Shown here: piece by piece, positions 29,203 to 39,165 of the stretch
Numbering within the stretch: position 1 is the stretch's first letter
Layout: every line of letters begins with the position of its first letter
From: Oceanibacterium hippocampi
GTDB lineage: Bacteria; Pseudomonadota; Alphaproteobacteria; Sneathiellales; Sneathiellaceae
DNA length: 64,000 nucleotides
NCBI RefSeq assembly: GCF_900172325.1
Contig: NZ_FWFR01000001.1
Location: 744,001 to 808,000 of the forward strand
Reading direction: 5' to 3'
The notes under the pieces: model-generated
Databases searched by the model: none
What the model was told of the DNA's origin: nothing
What the model saw: the letters and a program-made list of their open reading frames with translations, nothing else
Made by a program: the position numbers and the translations under genes

Positions 29203-30378
29203 TCAGGTGAAGAAACGCGCCAGGACATCGTGATAGATGTCCGTCAACGCCGCGATGTCCGACAGCTCCGCCCGTTCGTCGATCTTGTGCATGGTTTCGC
29301 CGATCATGCCGAACTCGACCACCGGGCAATAGTCCTTGATGAAGCGCGCGTCGGAGGTCCCGCCGGTGGTCGACAGTTCGGGCGTCCGGCCGAGCCTGGT
29401 CTCGACGGCGGCGACGACCACTTCCGCGAGCTTGCCGGGCGGCGAGAAGAAGGGCTCGGAGTTGCGCCGGATATCGAGGTCGTAGGCGATGCCGGATGGC
29501 GCCGCCTCGGCGACGCGGGCACGCAGCCAGGTCTCCAGGCTCTCGCCACTGTGCGTGGTGTTGAAGCGGATGTTGAAGGTCGCCCTGGCCTCGCCCGGTG
29601 TCACGTTGGTCGCCGGATTGCCGACATCGACGGTGGTGATCTCGAGGTTCGAGGCCTGGAAATGCTCGGTCCCCTCGTCCAGCACCGGCTCGGCGATCGC
29701 CTGCAGCATCTTCATGAGCGGCGGGATCGGGTTGGCCGCCAGGTGAGGATAGGCAACGTGGCCCTGCACGCCGTGCACCGTCAGAAAGCCGGTCAGCGAG
29801 CCGCGTCGGCCGATCTTGATCATGTCGCCGATCGCCTGCGGATTGGTCGGCTCGCCGACCAGGCAGGCGTCCAGAGTCTCGCCCTCGGCAGCGAGCGCCT
29901 GCAACATCTTGACGGTGCCGTTGACCGATGGGCCTTCCTCGTCGCCGGTGATCAGCAGGCTGATCGAGCCGGGGAAATCGGGCCGTTCGCCGATGAAGCG
30001 GGCGCATGCGGCGGTGAAGGCGGCGATCGCCGTCTTCATGTCGGTGGCGCCCCGGCCATAGAGGACGTCGTCGCGGATCTCGGCGGCGAACGGATCGCTT
30101 GCCCAGTGATCGACCGGGCCGGGCGGAACCACGTCGGTATGGCCGGCGAAGCAGAAATTCGGCGCGCCCGAGCCGAAGCGGGCATAGAGATTGTCGACGT
30201 CCGCCGTGCCGCTCTCGCTGAAGCGGAGGCGCCGGCAGGCGAAGCCCAGTTCCCCGAGCGTCCGGCCGAGAATGTCGAGCGCGCCGGCATCCGCCGGCGT
30301 CACGCTGGGGCAGCGGATCAGCGCCTGTGAGAGCGCGACCGCATCGATCCTGTCACTGATCGGGTTGTTCTCGTTCAT
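29203..30378 (-). CDS. dapE: Succinyl-diaminopimelate desuccinylase
   Basis: This is a di-zinc hydrolase in the lysine and peptidoglycan precursor pathway; it frees LL-diaminopimelate from its N-succinyl form. The 391-residue product has the metal motifs [12 protein letters not shown] (about residue 68), the bridging Asp in GRGATDMKT, and the catalytic Glu pair in TGDEEGPS. The C-terminal His lies in [12 protein letters not shown]. The ATG at 30378 (MNENNPISD) gives standard length; an upstream extension to 30483 overlaps the caspase gene's end. dapD lies 1.9 kb upstream, separated by a caspase-family gene. Confidence 0.94.
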   Translation of the reverse strand: MNENNPISDRIDAVALSQALIRCPSVTPADAGALDILGRTLGELGFACRRLRFSESGTADVDNLYARFGSGAPNFCFAGHTDVVPPGPVDHWASDPFAAEIRDDVLYGRGATDMKTAIAAFTAACARFIGERPDFPGSISLLITGDEEGPSVNGTVKMLQALAAEGETLDACLVGEPTNPQAIGDMIKIGRRGSLTGFLTVHGVQGHVAYPHLAANPIPPLMKMLQAIAEPVLDEGTEHFQASNLEITTVDVGNPATNVTPGEARATFNIRFNTTHSGESLETWLRARVAEAAPSGIAYDLDIRRNSEPFFSPPGKLAEVVVAAVETRLGRTPELSTTGGTSDARFIKDYCPVVEFGMIGETMHKIDERAELSDIAALTDIYHDVLARFFT

Positions 30379-30452
30379 CGGTCCCGAATACAGACCGGGC
30401 CGGCAAGCGTCAACGGCGATGGTCGGGACGAACCGCGTCGCCGAAGCGATGT

Positions 30453-32192
30453 TCAGGGCAGGCGCACCAGATCGAACCGGCAATTGTTGATCTCGGCCGG
30501 GGCGAACTCGCTCAGCCCGTCGAAACTGACCTTCAGCAGCGTCTTGAACTTCGGATCGCGGATCGACAGCGCCCCGTCGTCGCCGATGGTGCCGCGCGCC
30601 TGGCTGGCCACCTCGCGTCCGTAGGTGACCCGGTAGAAGGTCGCGGCGACGTTGCGGCCGCGCACGACCAGTTCGACGCGCGGCGGTTCCTGGTTGTAGC
30701 CGCTGGCGATCTGCGGACAGCGGCCGACCCCGCGGCTCCGCCAGCGCCCGGTATAGGGCTCGAACGCGGGTGCCTGGTAGACCGGCGCGGCGACGGCCGG
30801 CGGGGCAATGCTTGCCGTCTGCTGCTGTTGCGGACGAGCTTCCGCCGCCTGCAATTCGGCCAGCAGGGCGCGGGCCTCGCCGGAATAGGCGCCGGTCGGA
30901 TACTTGCCGAGATAGGTCTGGATGACCTTCATGCTGGCGCTGTCGCGGGCCAGTTCCCAGAGATCGCGTTCCCGCGCCGCCTCCTGCATTGCCTGGTTCC
31001 GGTCGACGCGAAGCGCGTCAAGGCGGAGCCGGGCGACATTGGCATAGATGCCGTCGGGGAACTCCTCGAGGAAGCTCTCGAGCAGGATCGGCTCGTTGCT
31101 GTCGCGGATCTTGCCCCAGATCTTCTGTTCCTGCTCGCGCGCCGCCTTCTCCTCCGGCGAGAGCGTGCTGGCGTCGCCGGTCCCGCGGGTCAGTGCGCCA
31201 CCGGCCCGCAGTTCCTCGAGCCTGAGCGCGGCAAGGGTGGCGAAGCGGCCCTCGGGATATTTCTCGAGGTAGCTTTCGACCATGGCCGGGTTGCTGCTGT
31301 CCTTGACCGAGGCCCAGTAGGCGAGTTCGGTCGAGCCGTCCCCGCCGGCGGTCAGCATGGTCGCGGCATCGAAGTTCGCAGGTACGAACAGGAAGTCGCC
31401 GCCCTGGTCGTTGGCATAGGGGATCGGGTTGTAGCGCGGCGTCTGCTCGGCGTTGGCGACGACGTTCGAGCGCAGGTTGTCGAACAGCTGCTGCCCCTCC
31501 ATGACCCCGGGATTGTCGCCGAGGGCCCGCAGCAGCGCATAGGTGAAGACCGAATGGCCGTCGGTCCCGGTGTCGAGCACCGGTTCCTCGCCGCCGGAAC
31601 TCATGACCCGCCGGGTCCGCTTCTCCGACAGCCGGCGGAGCAGCGCCATGCGGCTTTCGCTGGCGTTGAAGCTGGTATCGACGCTGCGGGTGAGCGCCCC
31701 CGAATAGCAGGAATCGGCGATCACCAGCGCATGCTTGGCGGCCATCGCGCGCAGGTTCCCGGTGATCGCGGACGCGGAGACCCAGTTCGCCTGGTCGTCG
31801 AGCGTGGCGTCGATCGGCAGCCAGAAGCCCTCGTCGGCGCCCTCGTCGAGAATGCCGTGCCCGGCGTAATAGAGCAGGAAATTGTCGCTCTCGCCGAGGA
31901 TCTTCCGGTAGTGGCCGATGCGGGCGATGATCTCGCTCCGCGTCGGGTTGATCAGAAGCTCCGACTGGAAGCCGTATTTCTCGGTCAGCAGCTTGTGCAC
32001 CGCCGTCGCGTCCGAGATCGCCGTCTTCAGCTTGTTCAGATTGGGGTAGTCGTTGATGCCGATGACCAGCGCGTGGTAGCGGCCGAACTGGATACTCTCC
32101 GAATCGGCCGCCGCGCGCGCCGCGCCCGGAATGGCAACGGCGAGAAGGAAAAGGGCGCACAGACCGGCGGCAAGACGTCGAGCGATTGTCAT
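30453..32192 (-). CDS. Secreted caspase-family (peptidase C14/orthocaspase) protein with three helical repeats
   Basis: The 579-residue product has a signal peptide (residues 1-28, [15 protein letters not shown]) and a caspase p20-like domain (about residues 34-275). The catalytic dyad is complete: His112 in YYAGHGI and Cys162 in [10 protein letters not shown]. Three similar 38-residue segments follow at about 291-328, 357-394 and 410-447, each with a pattern like W..I.DS..P...E.FLEKFP.G.YA..A...L..L, which may be a TPR-like protein-binding array. The C-terminal 110 residues form a separate domain with two cysteines. Export to the periplasm is predicted. The substrate is unknown. It is placed between dapD and dapE but has no obvious pathway link to them. 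Confidence 0.88.
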   Translation of the reverse strand: MTIARRLAAGLCALFLLAVAIPGAARAAADSESIQFGRYHALVIGINDYPNLNKLKTAISDATAVHKLLTEKYGFQSELLINPTRSEIIARIGHYRKILGESDNFLLYYAGHGILDEGADEGFWLPIDATLDDQANWVSASAITGNLRAMAAKHALVIADSCYSGALTRSVDTSFNASESRMALLRRLSEKRTRRVMSSGGEEPVLDTGTDGHSVFTYALLRALGDNPGVMEGQQLFDNLRSNVVANAEQTPRYNPIPYANDQGGDFLFVPANFDAATMLTAGGDGSTELAYWASVKDSSNPAMVESYLEKYPEGRFATLAALRLEELRAGGALTRGTGDASTLSPEEKAAREQEQKIWGKIRDSNEPILLESFLEEFPDGIYANVARLRLDALRVDRNQAMQEAARERDLWELARDSASMKVIQTYLGKYPTGAYSGEARALLAELQAAEARPQQQQTASIAPPAVAAPVYQAPAFEPYTGRWRSRGVGRCPQIASGYNQEPPRVELVVRGRNVAATFYRVTYGREVASQARGTIGDDGALSIRDPKFKTLLKVSFDGLSEFAPAEINNCRFDLVRLP

Positions 32193-32259
32193 GGGGCCAA
32201 TTTACGCCCGCCGCTCCTGCCGGTCCAGTGTCACCAATGAGGCGCTGAACGGGCCCGTT

Positions 32260-33105
32260 TCAGGCGCGCAGCAACTCGTTGATCGAGGTCTTCGAGCGGG
32301 TCTTCTCGTCGACCCGCTTGACGATGACCGCGCAATAGAGGCCCGGTCCCGGCGTGCCGTCGGGAAAGGGCTTGCCCGGCATGGTGCCGGATACCACCAC
32401 CGAATAGGGCGGTACGCGGCCATACATGACCTCGCCCGTCGCGCGGTCGACGATCTTGGTCGAGGCGCCGATATAGACGCCCATCGAGAGCACCGAGCCT
32501 TCACCGACGATGACCCCTTCGGCGACCTCGGCGCGGGCGCCGATGAAGCAGTTGTCCTCGATGATGACCGGACCGGCCTGCAGCGGCTCCAGAACGCCGG
32601 CGATCCCGGCGCCGCCCGAGATATGACAGTTCTTGCCGACCTGGGCGCAGGACCCGACGGTCGCCCAGGTGTCGATCATGGTGCCGGAATCGACATGGGC
32701 GCCGAGATTGACGAAGGACGGCATGAGCACGACGCCGGGCGCGATATAGGCCGAGCGGCGGACGACGCAGTTCGGCACGGCGCGGAAGCCGGCGGCGCGG
32801 AAGCGCGCCTCGTCCCAGCCCTCGAACTTCGACGCGACCTTGTCGAACCAGGGCGCGGCCTCGCCCGGACCGCCCGGGATCGCCGTCATGTCGTTGAGAC
32901 GGAAGGAGAGCAGCACCGCCTTCTTCAGCCACTGGTTCACGTGCCAGTCGCCGTCGCGCTTCTCGGCGACCCGGAGCGCGCCGGTATCGAGCCCCTCCAG
33001 GGCGTCCTCGACGGCGTCGCGGATCTCGCCCCTGGTCGCGGTCGTGACGGTGTCACGGTTGTCCCATGCCTGATCGATGACGGCGGCGAGTTGCTCCATG
33101 CTCAT
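32260..33105 (-). CDS. dapD: Tetrahydrodipicolinate N-succinyltransferase
   Basis: DapD succinylates tetrahydrodipicolinate in diaminopimelate synthesis. The 281-residue product has an N-terminal helical domain and a left-handed beta-helix made of hexapeptide repeats (for example [31 protein letters not shown] from about residue 113). The length matches E. coli DapD. Together with dapE it shows that this organism uses the succinylase branch of lysine synthesis. The gap of about 70 bases to the caspase gene holds no clear terminator. Confidence 0.95.
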   Translation of the reverse strand: MSMEQLAAVIDQAWDNRDTVTTATRGEIRDAVEDALEGLDTGALRVAEKRDGDWHVNQWLKKAVLLSFRLNDMTAIPGGPGEAAPWFDKVASKFEGWDEARFRAAGFRAVPNCVVRRSAYIAPGVVLMPSFVNLGAHVDSGTMIDTWATVGSCAQVGKNCHISGGAGIAGVLEPLQAGPVIIEDNCFIGARAEVAEGVIVGEGSVLSMGVYIGASTKIVDRATGEVMYGRVPPYSVVVSGTMPGKPFPDGTPGPGLYCAVIVKRVDEKTRSKTSINELLRA

Positions 33106-33201
33106 GGCAGGGTTCCTTGTCTCTGGACTCTGGTGGCGGTCGACCGGTGAAAGGATCCGGCGATACGGGGTCGCCGCAAGATAGCCGCCGTCGACCGGCT
33201 G

Positions 33202-33903
33202 TCAATCGGCGGGCGCGCCGTGCGCCGCCAGCCATTCCGCGAGATCGTCCGCGACATAATGGACATGCTCGCCCTCGGCGCCCTCGGCCGCCCAGTCAAC
33301 GGGACCCGGTATCCACAGCGTGGTCATCCCGAGGTCATGGGCCGGTACCAGGTTCTTGGCGATATCCTCGGCCATCAGAGCCGTTTCCGCCTTCGCCCCG
33401 AATCGCTTCAGCATGGCCTCGTACGGACCCCGTTCCGGTTTGGGAACGAAATCTGCGGCGACGATGTCGAAGATTCCCTCGAAGATGTCGGCGATGCCGA
33501 GACGGTCGAGGATGCGCTCGGCATGGGCCGTGGAGCCGTTGGTATAGACGACCAGGCGGCCCGGCAGGGCGGCGAGCGCGGCGCCGAGCGCCGGTGCCGG
33601 TTCGAGGACCGAGAGGTCGATATCGTGGACATAGTCGAGGAAACGCTGGGCATCGATTCCATGCTCCAGCATCAGCCCTCTCAGGGTCGTTCCATGCTGC
33701 CTGAAATAGTGTTTCTGCATCGCCCTCGCGGCCTCGAGATCGACGTCGAAATGGCCGGCGATGAATTCGCCCATGCGGCGAGAGACCTGGGGGAACAGGT
33801 TGCTGCTCGCCGGATAGAGCGTGTTGTCCAAATCGAAGACCCAGAATCGGACGTGGGCGAGGTCGGGTTTCCTGCTGTCGGCAGCGTTCATCGCGTTCTT
33901 CAT
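33202..33903 (-). CDS. HAD-family pyrimidine 5'-nucleotidase-like hydrolase
   Basis: This is a cytoplasmic phosphatase of the SDT1/YjjG-like group. The 233-residue product has the nucleophile motif VFDLDNTLYPAS (about residue 21), motif II in LVVYTNGSTAHAERIL, and motif III/IV around KPERGPYEAML and LMAEDIAKNL. The FDLDNTLY form and the helical cap match pyrimidine 5'-nucleotidases found beside dapD in many alphaproteobacteria. The exact nucleotide substrate is inferred. It lies about 100 bases upstream of dapD on the same strand and is likely in the same operon. Confidence 0.88.
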   Translation of the reverse strand: MKNAMNAADSRKPDLAHVRFWVFDLDNTLYPASSNLFPQVSRRMGEFIAGHFDVDLEAARAMQKHYFRQHGTTLRGLMLEHGIDAQRFLDYVHDIDLSVLEPAPALGAALAALPGRLVVYTNGSTAHAERILDRLGIADIFEGIFDIVAADFVPKPERGPYEAMLKRFGAKAETALMAEDIAKNLVPAHDLGMTTLWIPGPVDWAAEGAEGEHVHYVADDLAEWLAAHGAPAD

Positions 33904-33969
33904 GGCGCCATTCTCGACCGCCGGCGCGGCCCCGGCAAGTGCCTGCGCGCGGGGCCGCGCCGGCGGAGC

Positions 33970-34002
33970 TTAAGCGGGCGTTAATGCTCTGGTCGCTATG
34001 GT
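33970..34002 (+). promoter_or_regulatory. CtrA-type box and -10 upstream of the GGDEF gene
   Basis: TTAA (33970-33973), seven bases, TTAA (33981-33984) is an exact match to the CtrA full site TTAA-N7-TTAA. A TATGGT at 33997-34002 could be the -10 box, which would put the site centre near -32, where CtrA activates promoters in Caulobacter. Such a site is rare by chance in DNA this GC-rich. Confidence 0.6.
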
Positions 34003-34061
34003 TGCAGAGCTTTTCTGCGCTGGCATCGACGGGACAATGGCCGCATGGATAGGAAACACAG

Positions 34062-35786
34062 TTGAACGTTCCGCTTGGTTTGGAGGCTTGGGATTCGGCG
34101 GCGGATGCAGCCCTGCCCGAAGCCCTGGCCAATCTCATCGAGATGTTTCCCGGTCCTGCTTTCCTGGTCGACGGCGACGGCGTGCATATGCATGGCAATG
34201 TCATCGCCGAACCGTTGCTCGCGGTGCTGGACAGCCTGCCGCTCGACGCACCGCTCCGGCGCAGCCTGATCCAGGTCGTTCGCAGCGGGAAGAGCGTGCA
34301 GCGCTCGATGAAGCTGCCGGACCTGATGCCCGAACGGGTCTACGACCTGTCGCTGATCCCGATGCCCGGAGACGGGCAACCGGTCAGCCTCGTGCTCGGC
34401 CGCGATGTCAGCGTCGAGCGCAATCTCAAGACGGCGCTGATCTCGGCCCGCGAGATGTACAAGAGCCTCGTCGAATGCTCCGCCGACTTTGCCTGGGAGA
34501 CCGACGCGAGGGGGCAGTTCTCCTTCGTCTCGCCGCGCGGCGCGCTTGGCTACAGCGCCTCGGAACTTGCCGGCTCGCCGGTCGCCCGGCTGTTCCGTCC
34601 GGCGGCCGACGAGATCGATCCGTTCCAGAGCTCCGAGCCGGTCGATGCGCACGAGATCGTCGCCGAGCGGGCCGACGGCAAGGAAGCTGTGCTCGTCGCC
34701 TCGAGCCGCCCCTATTTCGGTGCGGGCGGCGCCTGGCGCGGGTGCCGCGGCGTCTGCAAGGACGTGACGGCCGAGCGCCGGCAGGCCGCCGCGCTCGCCC
34801 GGGCCGACGAGCGGGAGCGGCTCCTCGGCGGCATCATCGCGGCCATCCGGGCGGAGGTCGAGGCGTCCGACATGTACGACGCCTGCCTGCAGCGCCTGGT
34901 ACCGGCGATGGCCGCCGGCGGTGCGATCATCTTCCGCTGGCCGCATGCCGCGGGCGAGGGACCTGTTGCGGTCGCACGCCTTGGCGTCAAGGCGCGCGAT
35001 GCGCTGGCGGTCGCACGCACCCTGCCGCGCGATCCGGACGGCCGGGCGACGATCGAAATGCGGTCCGACGACGACAACTGGCTCTACGCGGTCTGCGGCA
35101 CGGGCAAGGCGCCGCTCGGCGGCATCGCGGTCCGGCGCGACCGGTCCCGGGAAACCTGGAACGGCGACGAACGGAACCTGCTCGAGCGCGTCGGCGGTCA
35201 TCTCGGGATCGCCCTCGAGCAACTCGATCACCGCGAGGAGCTGCTGCGGCTGGCGCGGACCGATCCGTTGTCCGGGTTGCTCAACCGGCATGCCTTCGAG
35301 AGCGAACTCAAGATGCGCCTCGAACGGTTCTCCGAGCCGCATCATGCCGGCGCGCTGCTCTATGTCGATCTGGACGGCTTCAAGAAGATCAACGACGAGC
35401 TCGGCCATCACGCCGGAGACGAGGCGCTCGTTAGGGTTGCCAGCATCCTGCGCACCGGCAGTCGGGCGGCGGACCTGGTGTCCCGCTATGGCGGCGACGA
35501 ATTCGTCGTCTGGCTGCACAAGACGGATCTGGACGGGGCACGAAAGCGGGCGGCGCGCCTGCTGTCCGACATCGCCGAACTGCGCGCAAGCAACCCGTCA
35601 CTTCCGTCGACGTTCGGCGCCTCGATCGGGATCGCGGTCGGCAGCGGGGCCGGATTGAAGACGGTCGGCGCGCTGCTGCAGGCCGCCGACCGGGCGATGT
35701 ACGAATCGAAACACAAGGGCCGCAACATGATCAGCGTCATGGACGACGCGGCACTGCGGCCCGGACGGGGGAAGGGCGATGCTTAA
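34062..35786 (+). CDS. PAS-GAF-like-GGDEF diguanylate cyclase
   Basis: This protein is predicted to make cyclic di-GMP. The 574-residue product has a PAS-like N-terminal segment (about residues 22-120), a PAS domain (about 133-240, SLVECSADFAWETDARGQF), a GAF-like region (about 260-385) and a C-terminal GGDEF domain (about 395-560). The active-site loop is RYGGDEF (GGDEF at 477-481), and the inhibitory I-site RAAD (468-471) lies exactly five residues before it, so product feedback is likely. The start is a TTG at 34062 behind AGGAAA; no in-frame ATG gives the full first domain. It overlaps the next gene by 8 bases. There is no transmembrane segment, so it is cytoplasmic. Confidence 0.9.
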   Translation: MNVPLGLEAWDSAADAALPEALANLIEMFPGPAFLVDGDGVHMHGNVIAEPLLAVLDSLPLDAPLRRSLIQVVRSGKSVQRSMKLPDLMPERVYDLSLIPMPGDGQPVSLVLGRDVSVERNLKTALISAREMYKSLVECSADFAWETDARGQFSFVSPRGALGYSASELAGSPVARLFRPAADEIDPFQSSEPVDAHEIVAERADGKEAVLVASSRPYFGAGGAWRGCRGVCKDVTAERRQAAALARADERERLLGGIIAAIRAEVEASDMYDACLQRLVPAMAAGGAIIFRWPHAAGEGPVAVARLGVKARDALAVARTLPRDPDGRATIEMRSDDDNWLYAVCGTGKAPLGGIAVRRDRSRETWNGDERNLLERVGGHLGIALEQLDHREELLRLARTDPLSGLLNRHAFESELKMRLERFSEPHHAGALLYVDLDGFKKINDELGHHAGDEALVRVASILRTGSRAADLVSRYGGDEFVVWLHKTDLDGARKRAARLLSDIAELRASNPSLPSTFGASIGIAVGSGAGLKTVGALLQAADRAMYESKHKGRNMISVMDDAALRPGRGKGDA

Positions 35787-37038
35787 GCGGCTACTGAACC
35801 GGAGCAGGGCGCTCGATCGCGCGAAATCCGAAACGGAACGTTACGAGATCAGCCGGGAACTGCTGGAAGGCGCGGACCCGAAAACGCGCGCCGACATGGC
35901 CCGCCGTGAGGATGTCCGTCCCGAGGTCCTCTATTATCTGGCGGGTGACGACGAGGCGGTGGTACGTCTCGAGATCGCCGGCAACGCCAAGACACCCGCC
36001 CAGGCAAACCTGCTGCTCGCCAGCGACCGGGACGACGAGGTCCGTTGCCAGCTTGCGCTCAAGATCGGCCGCCTTCTGCCGACGCTTGACTGCGAAACCC
36101 AGGTCGTGGTGCGCGAGCGGACGATCGAGGTGCTCGACATTCTCGCCAACGACCAGTTGCCAAAGGTCCGGGCGATCCTGGCCGAGGAGCTCAAGACCTG
36201 CGTCGCCGCGCCGAAGTCGGTGATTCTCAAATTAGCGCAGGATATCGAGGCGATCGTTGCCGCGCCGATCCTGGAATACTCGCCGCTGCTCAGCGACCAG
36301 GATCTCCTGGAAATCATCGCGGCGGGTGTTGCCGAGGGCGCGATGCCGGCCATTGCCCGGCGCCGTGACCTGCCGGCGGAGGTGAGCGATGCCGTCGTCG
36401 CCTCGCTCGAGATTCCGGCGATCGCGGCCCTGCTCGCCAACCCGTCGACGCAGATCCGCGAGGAGACCCTCGACATGATCCTCGACCATGCGGAGGATCT
36501 CGAATGCCTGCACGAGCCAGTGGTGATGCGGGCCGACCTGTCGGTGCGCGCGATCAAGCGGATCGCCGGTTTCGTCGCGGCGTCGCTGGTCGATATCCTG
36601 GTCTCCAATAACGAGCTGCCGGACGATGTCGAGCAGGATCTCAAGGAGGCCGTCCGCAAGCGGATTGCCGAGGCGGAGGCGGCACCGAACGATGACGATC
36701 CGGGCGAGGTCGAGGCGCAGAGGCTGAGCAGCCTCGGGAAGCTCGACGAAGAGGCGATCACCTTCGCTCTCGACGCAAATCATGCCGAGTTCGTGATCCA
36801 TGGACTGGCCCTGCGGTCGGACATCGCGCCGGGGACGGTGCGGCGGATCTTCGCGGCACGGAACGCCAAGGCGATTACCGCGCTGGCCTGGAAGAGCAAT
36901 CTGTCGATGCGCTGCGCGTTGAAGATGCAGAATTTCGCCCGGGTGCCGCCGAAGGAGCGGGTCAATGCCCGGAACGGCGTGCATTTCGCGCTCAAGCCCG
37001 AGGACATGGAATGGCAGCTCTCGTTCTTCGTCGGCTGA
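35779..37038 (+). CDS. DUF2336 domain protein (HEAT-like repeats)
   Basis: The function is unknown. The 419-residue product fits the DUF2336 family found mainly in alphaproteobacteria. It is nearly all alpha-helical with repeating short helices such as RREDVRPEVLYYLAGDDEAVVRLEIAGNA, which suggests a HEAT-like scaffold. There is no signal peptide. The ATG overlaps the TAA of the GGDEF gene (GGGCGATGCTTAA), so the two are translationally coupled, and the pair lies behind a CtrA-like box. The context points to a partner or effector of cyclic di-GMP signalling, which is an inference. It is convergent with the PhoX gene. Confidence 0.88.
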   Translation: MLKRLLNRSRALDRAKSETERYEISRELLEGADPKTRADMARREDVRPEVLYYLAGDDEAVVRLEIAGNAKTPAQANLLLASDRDDEVRCQLALKIGRLLPTLDCETQVVVRERTIEVLDILANDQLPKVRAILAEELKTCVAAPKSVILKLAQDIEAIVAAPILEYSPLLSDQDLLEIIAAGVAEGAMPAIARRRDLPAEVSDAVVASLEIPAIAALLANPSTQIREETLDMILDHAEDLECLHEPVVMRADLSVRAIKRIAGFVAASLVDILVSNNELPDDVEQDLKEAVRKRIAEAEAAPNDDDPGEVEAQRLSSLGKLDEEAITFALDANHAEFVIHGLALRSDIAPGTVRRIFAARNAKAITALAWKSNLSMRCALKMQNFARVPPKERVNARNGVHFALKPEDMEWQLSFFVG

Positions 37039-37054
37039 GCCCGGAACGAGAGGC

Positions 37055-37077
37055 CGGGGCGCCCGCCGGACGCCCCG
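37055..37077. terminator. GC hairpin in the convergent gap after the DUF2336 gene
   Basis: CGGGGCG (37055-37061) pairs with CGCCCCG (37071-37077) around a 9-base loop. It lies in the 64-base gap between the DUF2336 and phoX genes. There is no T-run, so its termination role is uncertain. Confidence 0.4.
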
Positions 37078-37102
37078 ACCCCGCTGCCAATGATGCCGCG
37101 GA

Positions 37103-39031
37103 TCAGCCCATCGGGCCCTGATCCTTCCGCGTGATCGCGATGATCGACGAGCGCGGCACGGCATTGCCGCCGCCGGGGAAGTGGCTGTCGCCCTTTTCGC
37201 CCGGATGCTGGATGCCGACGAACATCGTCGACTGGTCGGCGCTCCAGGCGATGCCGGTCACCTCGCATTGCTTCGGCCCGACCAGGAAGCGGCGGATCTC
37301 GCCGGTCTCCGGGTTGCCGAGCAGCATCTGGTTGTTGCCCTGCCCGGCGAAGTCCTTGTCGTTCGAGTAATTGCCGTCGGTCTGGATCCAGAGGCCACCC
37401 CGGCTGTCGAAGATCAGTCCGTCCGGCGAATTGAACATGTTCTCCGTCGTCACGTTCGACGAACCCCGGCGCGCATCGTCATGGACCGCCGGGTTGCCGG
37501 CGACGACATAGAGGTCCCAGTCGAAGCCCCGGGCCGCGTGATCCCCGCCATCGGGCCGCCAGCGCACGATCTGGCCGAACAGGTTGGCCTCGCGCGGGTT
37601 CGGCCCGCTGACCGGCGTCGCGTCCCCGCCGGCATTCGGCTTCTGGCCGCGATTCTTGTTGTTGGTCAGACAGCAATAGGCCTCCGCCTTGTGTGGATTG
37701 GCGGCGACCCATTCGGGACGGTCCATGGTCGTCGCGCCGACCGCCGAGGCGGCCTGCCGGGTATGAACGCAGATGTCCGCCCGGGAGGCCATGCCGGTCG
37801 CCTGGGGCGTGAGTTCGAGCCATTCGCCGCGACCGTCGTCGGAGAATTTCGCGACATGAAGGCTGCCATCCTCGAGCAGGTCGCGGTTGTCGCTGCCCTC
37901 GGTGTAGATACCGGCGGAAACGAAGCGATAGAGGAACTCGCCCCGCTCGTCATCGCCAAGATAGACGACGACCTTGCCGTTCCGGGCGATCACCAGTTCC
38001 GCGTTCTCGTGCTTGAAGCGACCGAGCGCCGTGCGCTTCCTCGGTGTCGAGGCGGGATCGAGCGGATCGATCTCGACGACATAACCGGCCCGGTTGGGCT
38101 CGTTCGGATGCTTCGAGATATCGAAGCGCTCGTCGGTCCGGGCCCAGCCATAGCCCCAGTCCTTGTTGCCCACGCCGTAGCGGGCGAGCTCCGCGGACGG
38201 CTTGTTGTCCGGATCGCTCGAGGAGAAGTAGCCGTTGAAATTCTCCTCGCAGGTCAGGTAGGTGCCCCACGGCGTGCGGCCGTTGCCGCAATTGTTCCAG
38301 GTGCCGAGCGCGACGGTGCCGGTCGGATCGGCCTGCGTCTTCAGAAGGTCGTGGCCGCGCGCCGGGCCGGTGATCGCCATCGGGGTATCGGGAGTGATGC
38401 GCCGGTTGACCGGCGAATCGGCCACCATCCGCCACTTGCCGTCCTGCCGGGCGATCTCGATGACGCTGACGCCGTGGCCGTTCTTGCCCTTGCGCACGTC
38501 GTCGTCGGTCTCGGGCGTGCCCGATGCCCGATTGCCGAAGATGATCGCGTTGTTCACATACTCGTTGTTCACCGCGAGGATCGAGCGGCCGACGTCGGTG
38601 AACAGGGCCATGCCGTCGTTGTTGTCACCGAAGGCGAGCGCCTGGGACGCGGCGGTGCCCCGCGTCGCGTCGTCGAAGGCCACTCCCTTCGCCCACATCG
38701 GATCGCCCCAGCTCACCAGGAGCTGCCAGTCGAAGCCGTCCGGGAGCGTGATGGTATCCTCGCCGTTCGCGGCGATCGGCGTGAAGTCGAGCCAGTTTCC
38801 GGCCCCTGCGGCGAGTGCCCGGGACGAGGTCAGGCAGCCGGCGCCGAGCACCAGCGCCGAGGCGCCGATCGCGGCCGAACCGGCCAGGAAGCCGCGCCGG
38901 TTGAGAAGCCGTTCCGCGATGGCGTTGAAGGCGGGCTCCGCGGCTGGCGGTTTGTTGGCGTCGTCGAATTCGTCGAACGATAGGTCGGATCGGTTGGTCA
39001 CGGGCTTGTCCCTTTTCCCCGGATGCTGCAT
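37103..39031 (-). CDS. phoX: PhoX-type (DUF839) alkaline phosphatase, Tat-exported
   Basis: PhoX releases phosphate from phosphoesters in the periplasm, using iron and calcium. The 642-residue product has a twin-arginine signal (Arg45-Arg46 in RLLNRRGFLAGS, followed by a hydrophobic stretch), then the PhoX beta-propeller, with characteristic segments GTWNNCGNGRTPWGTYLTCEEN (contains the cofactor-coordinating Cys/Glu region) and TTENMFNSPDGLIFD. A GTG at 39001 (VTNRSD) is an alternative start with a fair ribosome site; it keeps the Tat motif. No PhoB box was recognised upstream. The product may serve phosphate starvation, which is inferred from the family. Confidence 0.9.
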   Translation of the reverse strand: MQHPGKRDKPVTNRSDLSFDEFDDANKPPAAEPAFNAIAERLLNRRGFLAGSAAIGASALVLGAGCLTSSRALAAGAGNWLDFTPIAANGEDTITLPDGFDWQLLVSWGDPMWAKGVAFDDATRGTAASQALAFGDNNDGMALFTDVGRSILAVNNEYVNNAIIFGNRASGTPETDDDVRKGKNGHGVSVIEIARQDGKWRMVADSPVNRRITPDTPMAITGPARGHDLLKTQADPTGTVALGTWNNCGNGRTPWGTYLTCEENFNGYFSSSDPDNKPSAELARYGVGNKDWGYGWARTDERFDISKHPNEPNRAGYVVEIDPLDPASTPRKRTALGRFKHENAELVIARNGKVVVYLGDDERGEFLYRFVSAGIYTEGSDNRDLLEDGSLHVAKFSDDGRGEWLELTPQATGMASRADICVHTRQAASAVGATTMDRPEWVAANPHKAEAYCCLTNNKNRGQKPNAGGDATPVSGPNPREANLFGQIVRWRPDGGDHAARGFDWDLYVVAGNPAVHDDARRGSSNVTTENMFNSPDGLIFDSRGGLWIQTDGNYSNDKDFAGQGNNQMLLGNPETGEIRRFLVGPKQCEVTGIAWSADQSTMFVGIQHPGEKGDSHFPGGGNAVPRSSIIAITRKDQGPMG

Positions 39032-39165
39032 GCCCGCCTGACCCGGGGCGCGCCGGAGGGCGCACCGTCGGCCGCGGGCGTCGCATCTCAGCAGGGTGCT
39101 GTTGCAGTGGTGGGACCGATGCGTGACGGGACCGTGACGGCGTGGCCGGGCCGTGCGCGGCGACG

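Noticed and set aside
33998-35434. 478-codon plus-strand frame overlapping the GGDEF gene
   Set aside because: The alternative frame (34062-35786) contains the complete PAS and GGDEF motifs; this one is arginine-rich shadow.
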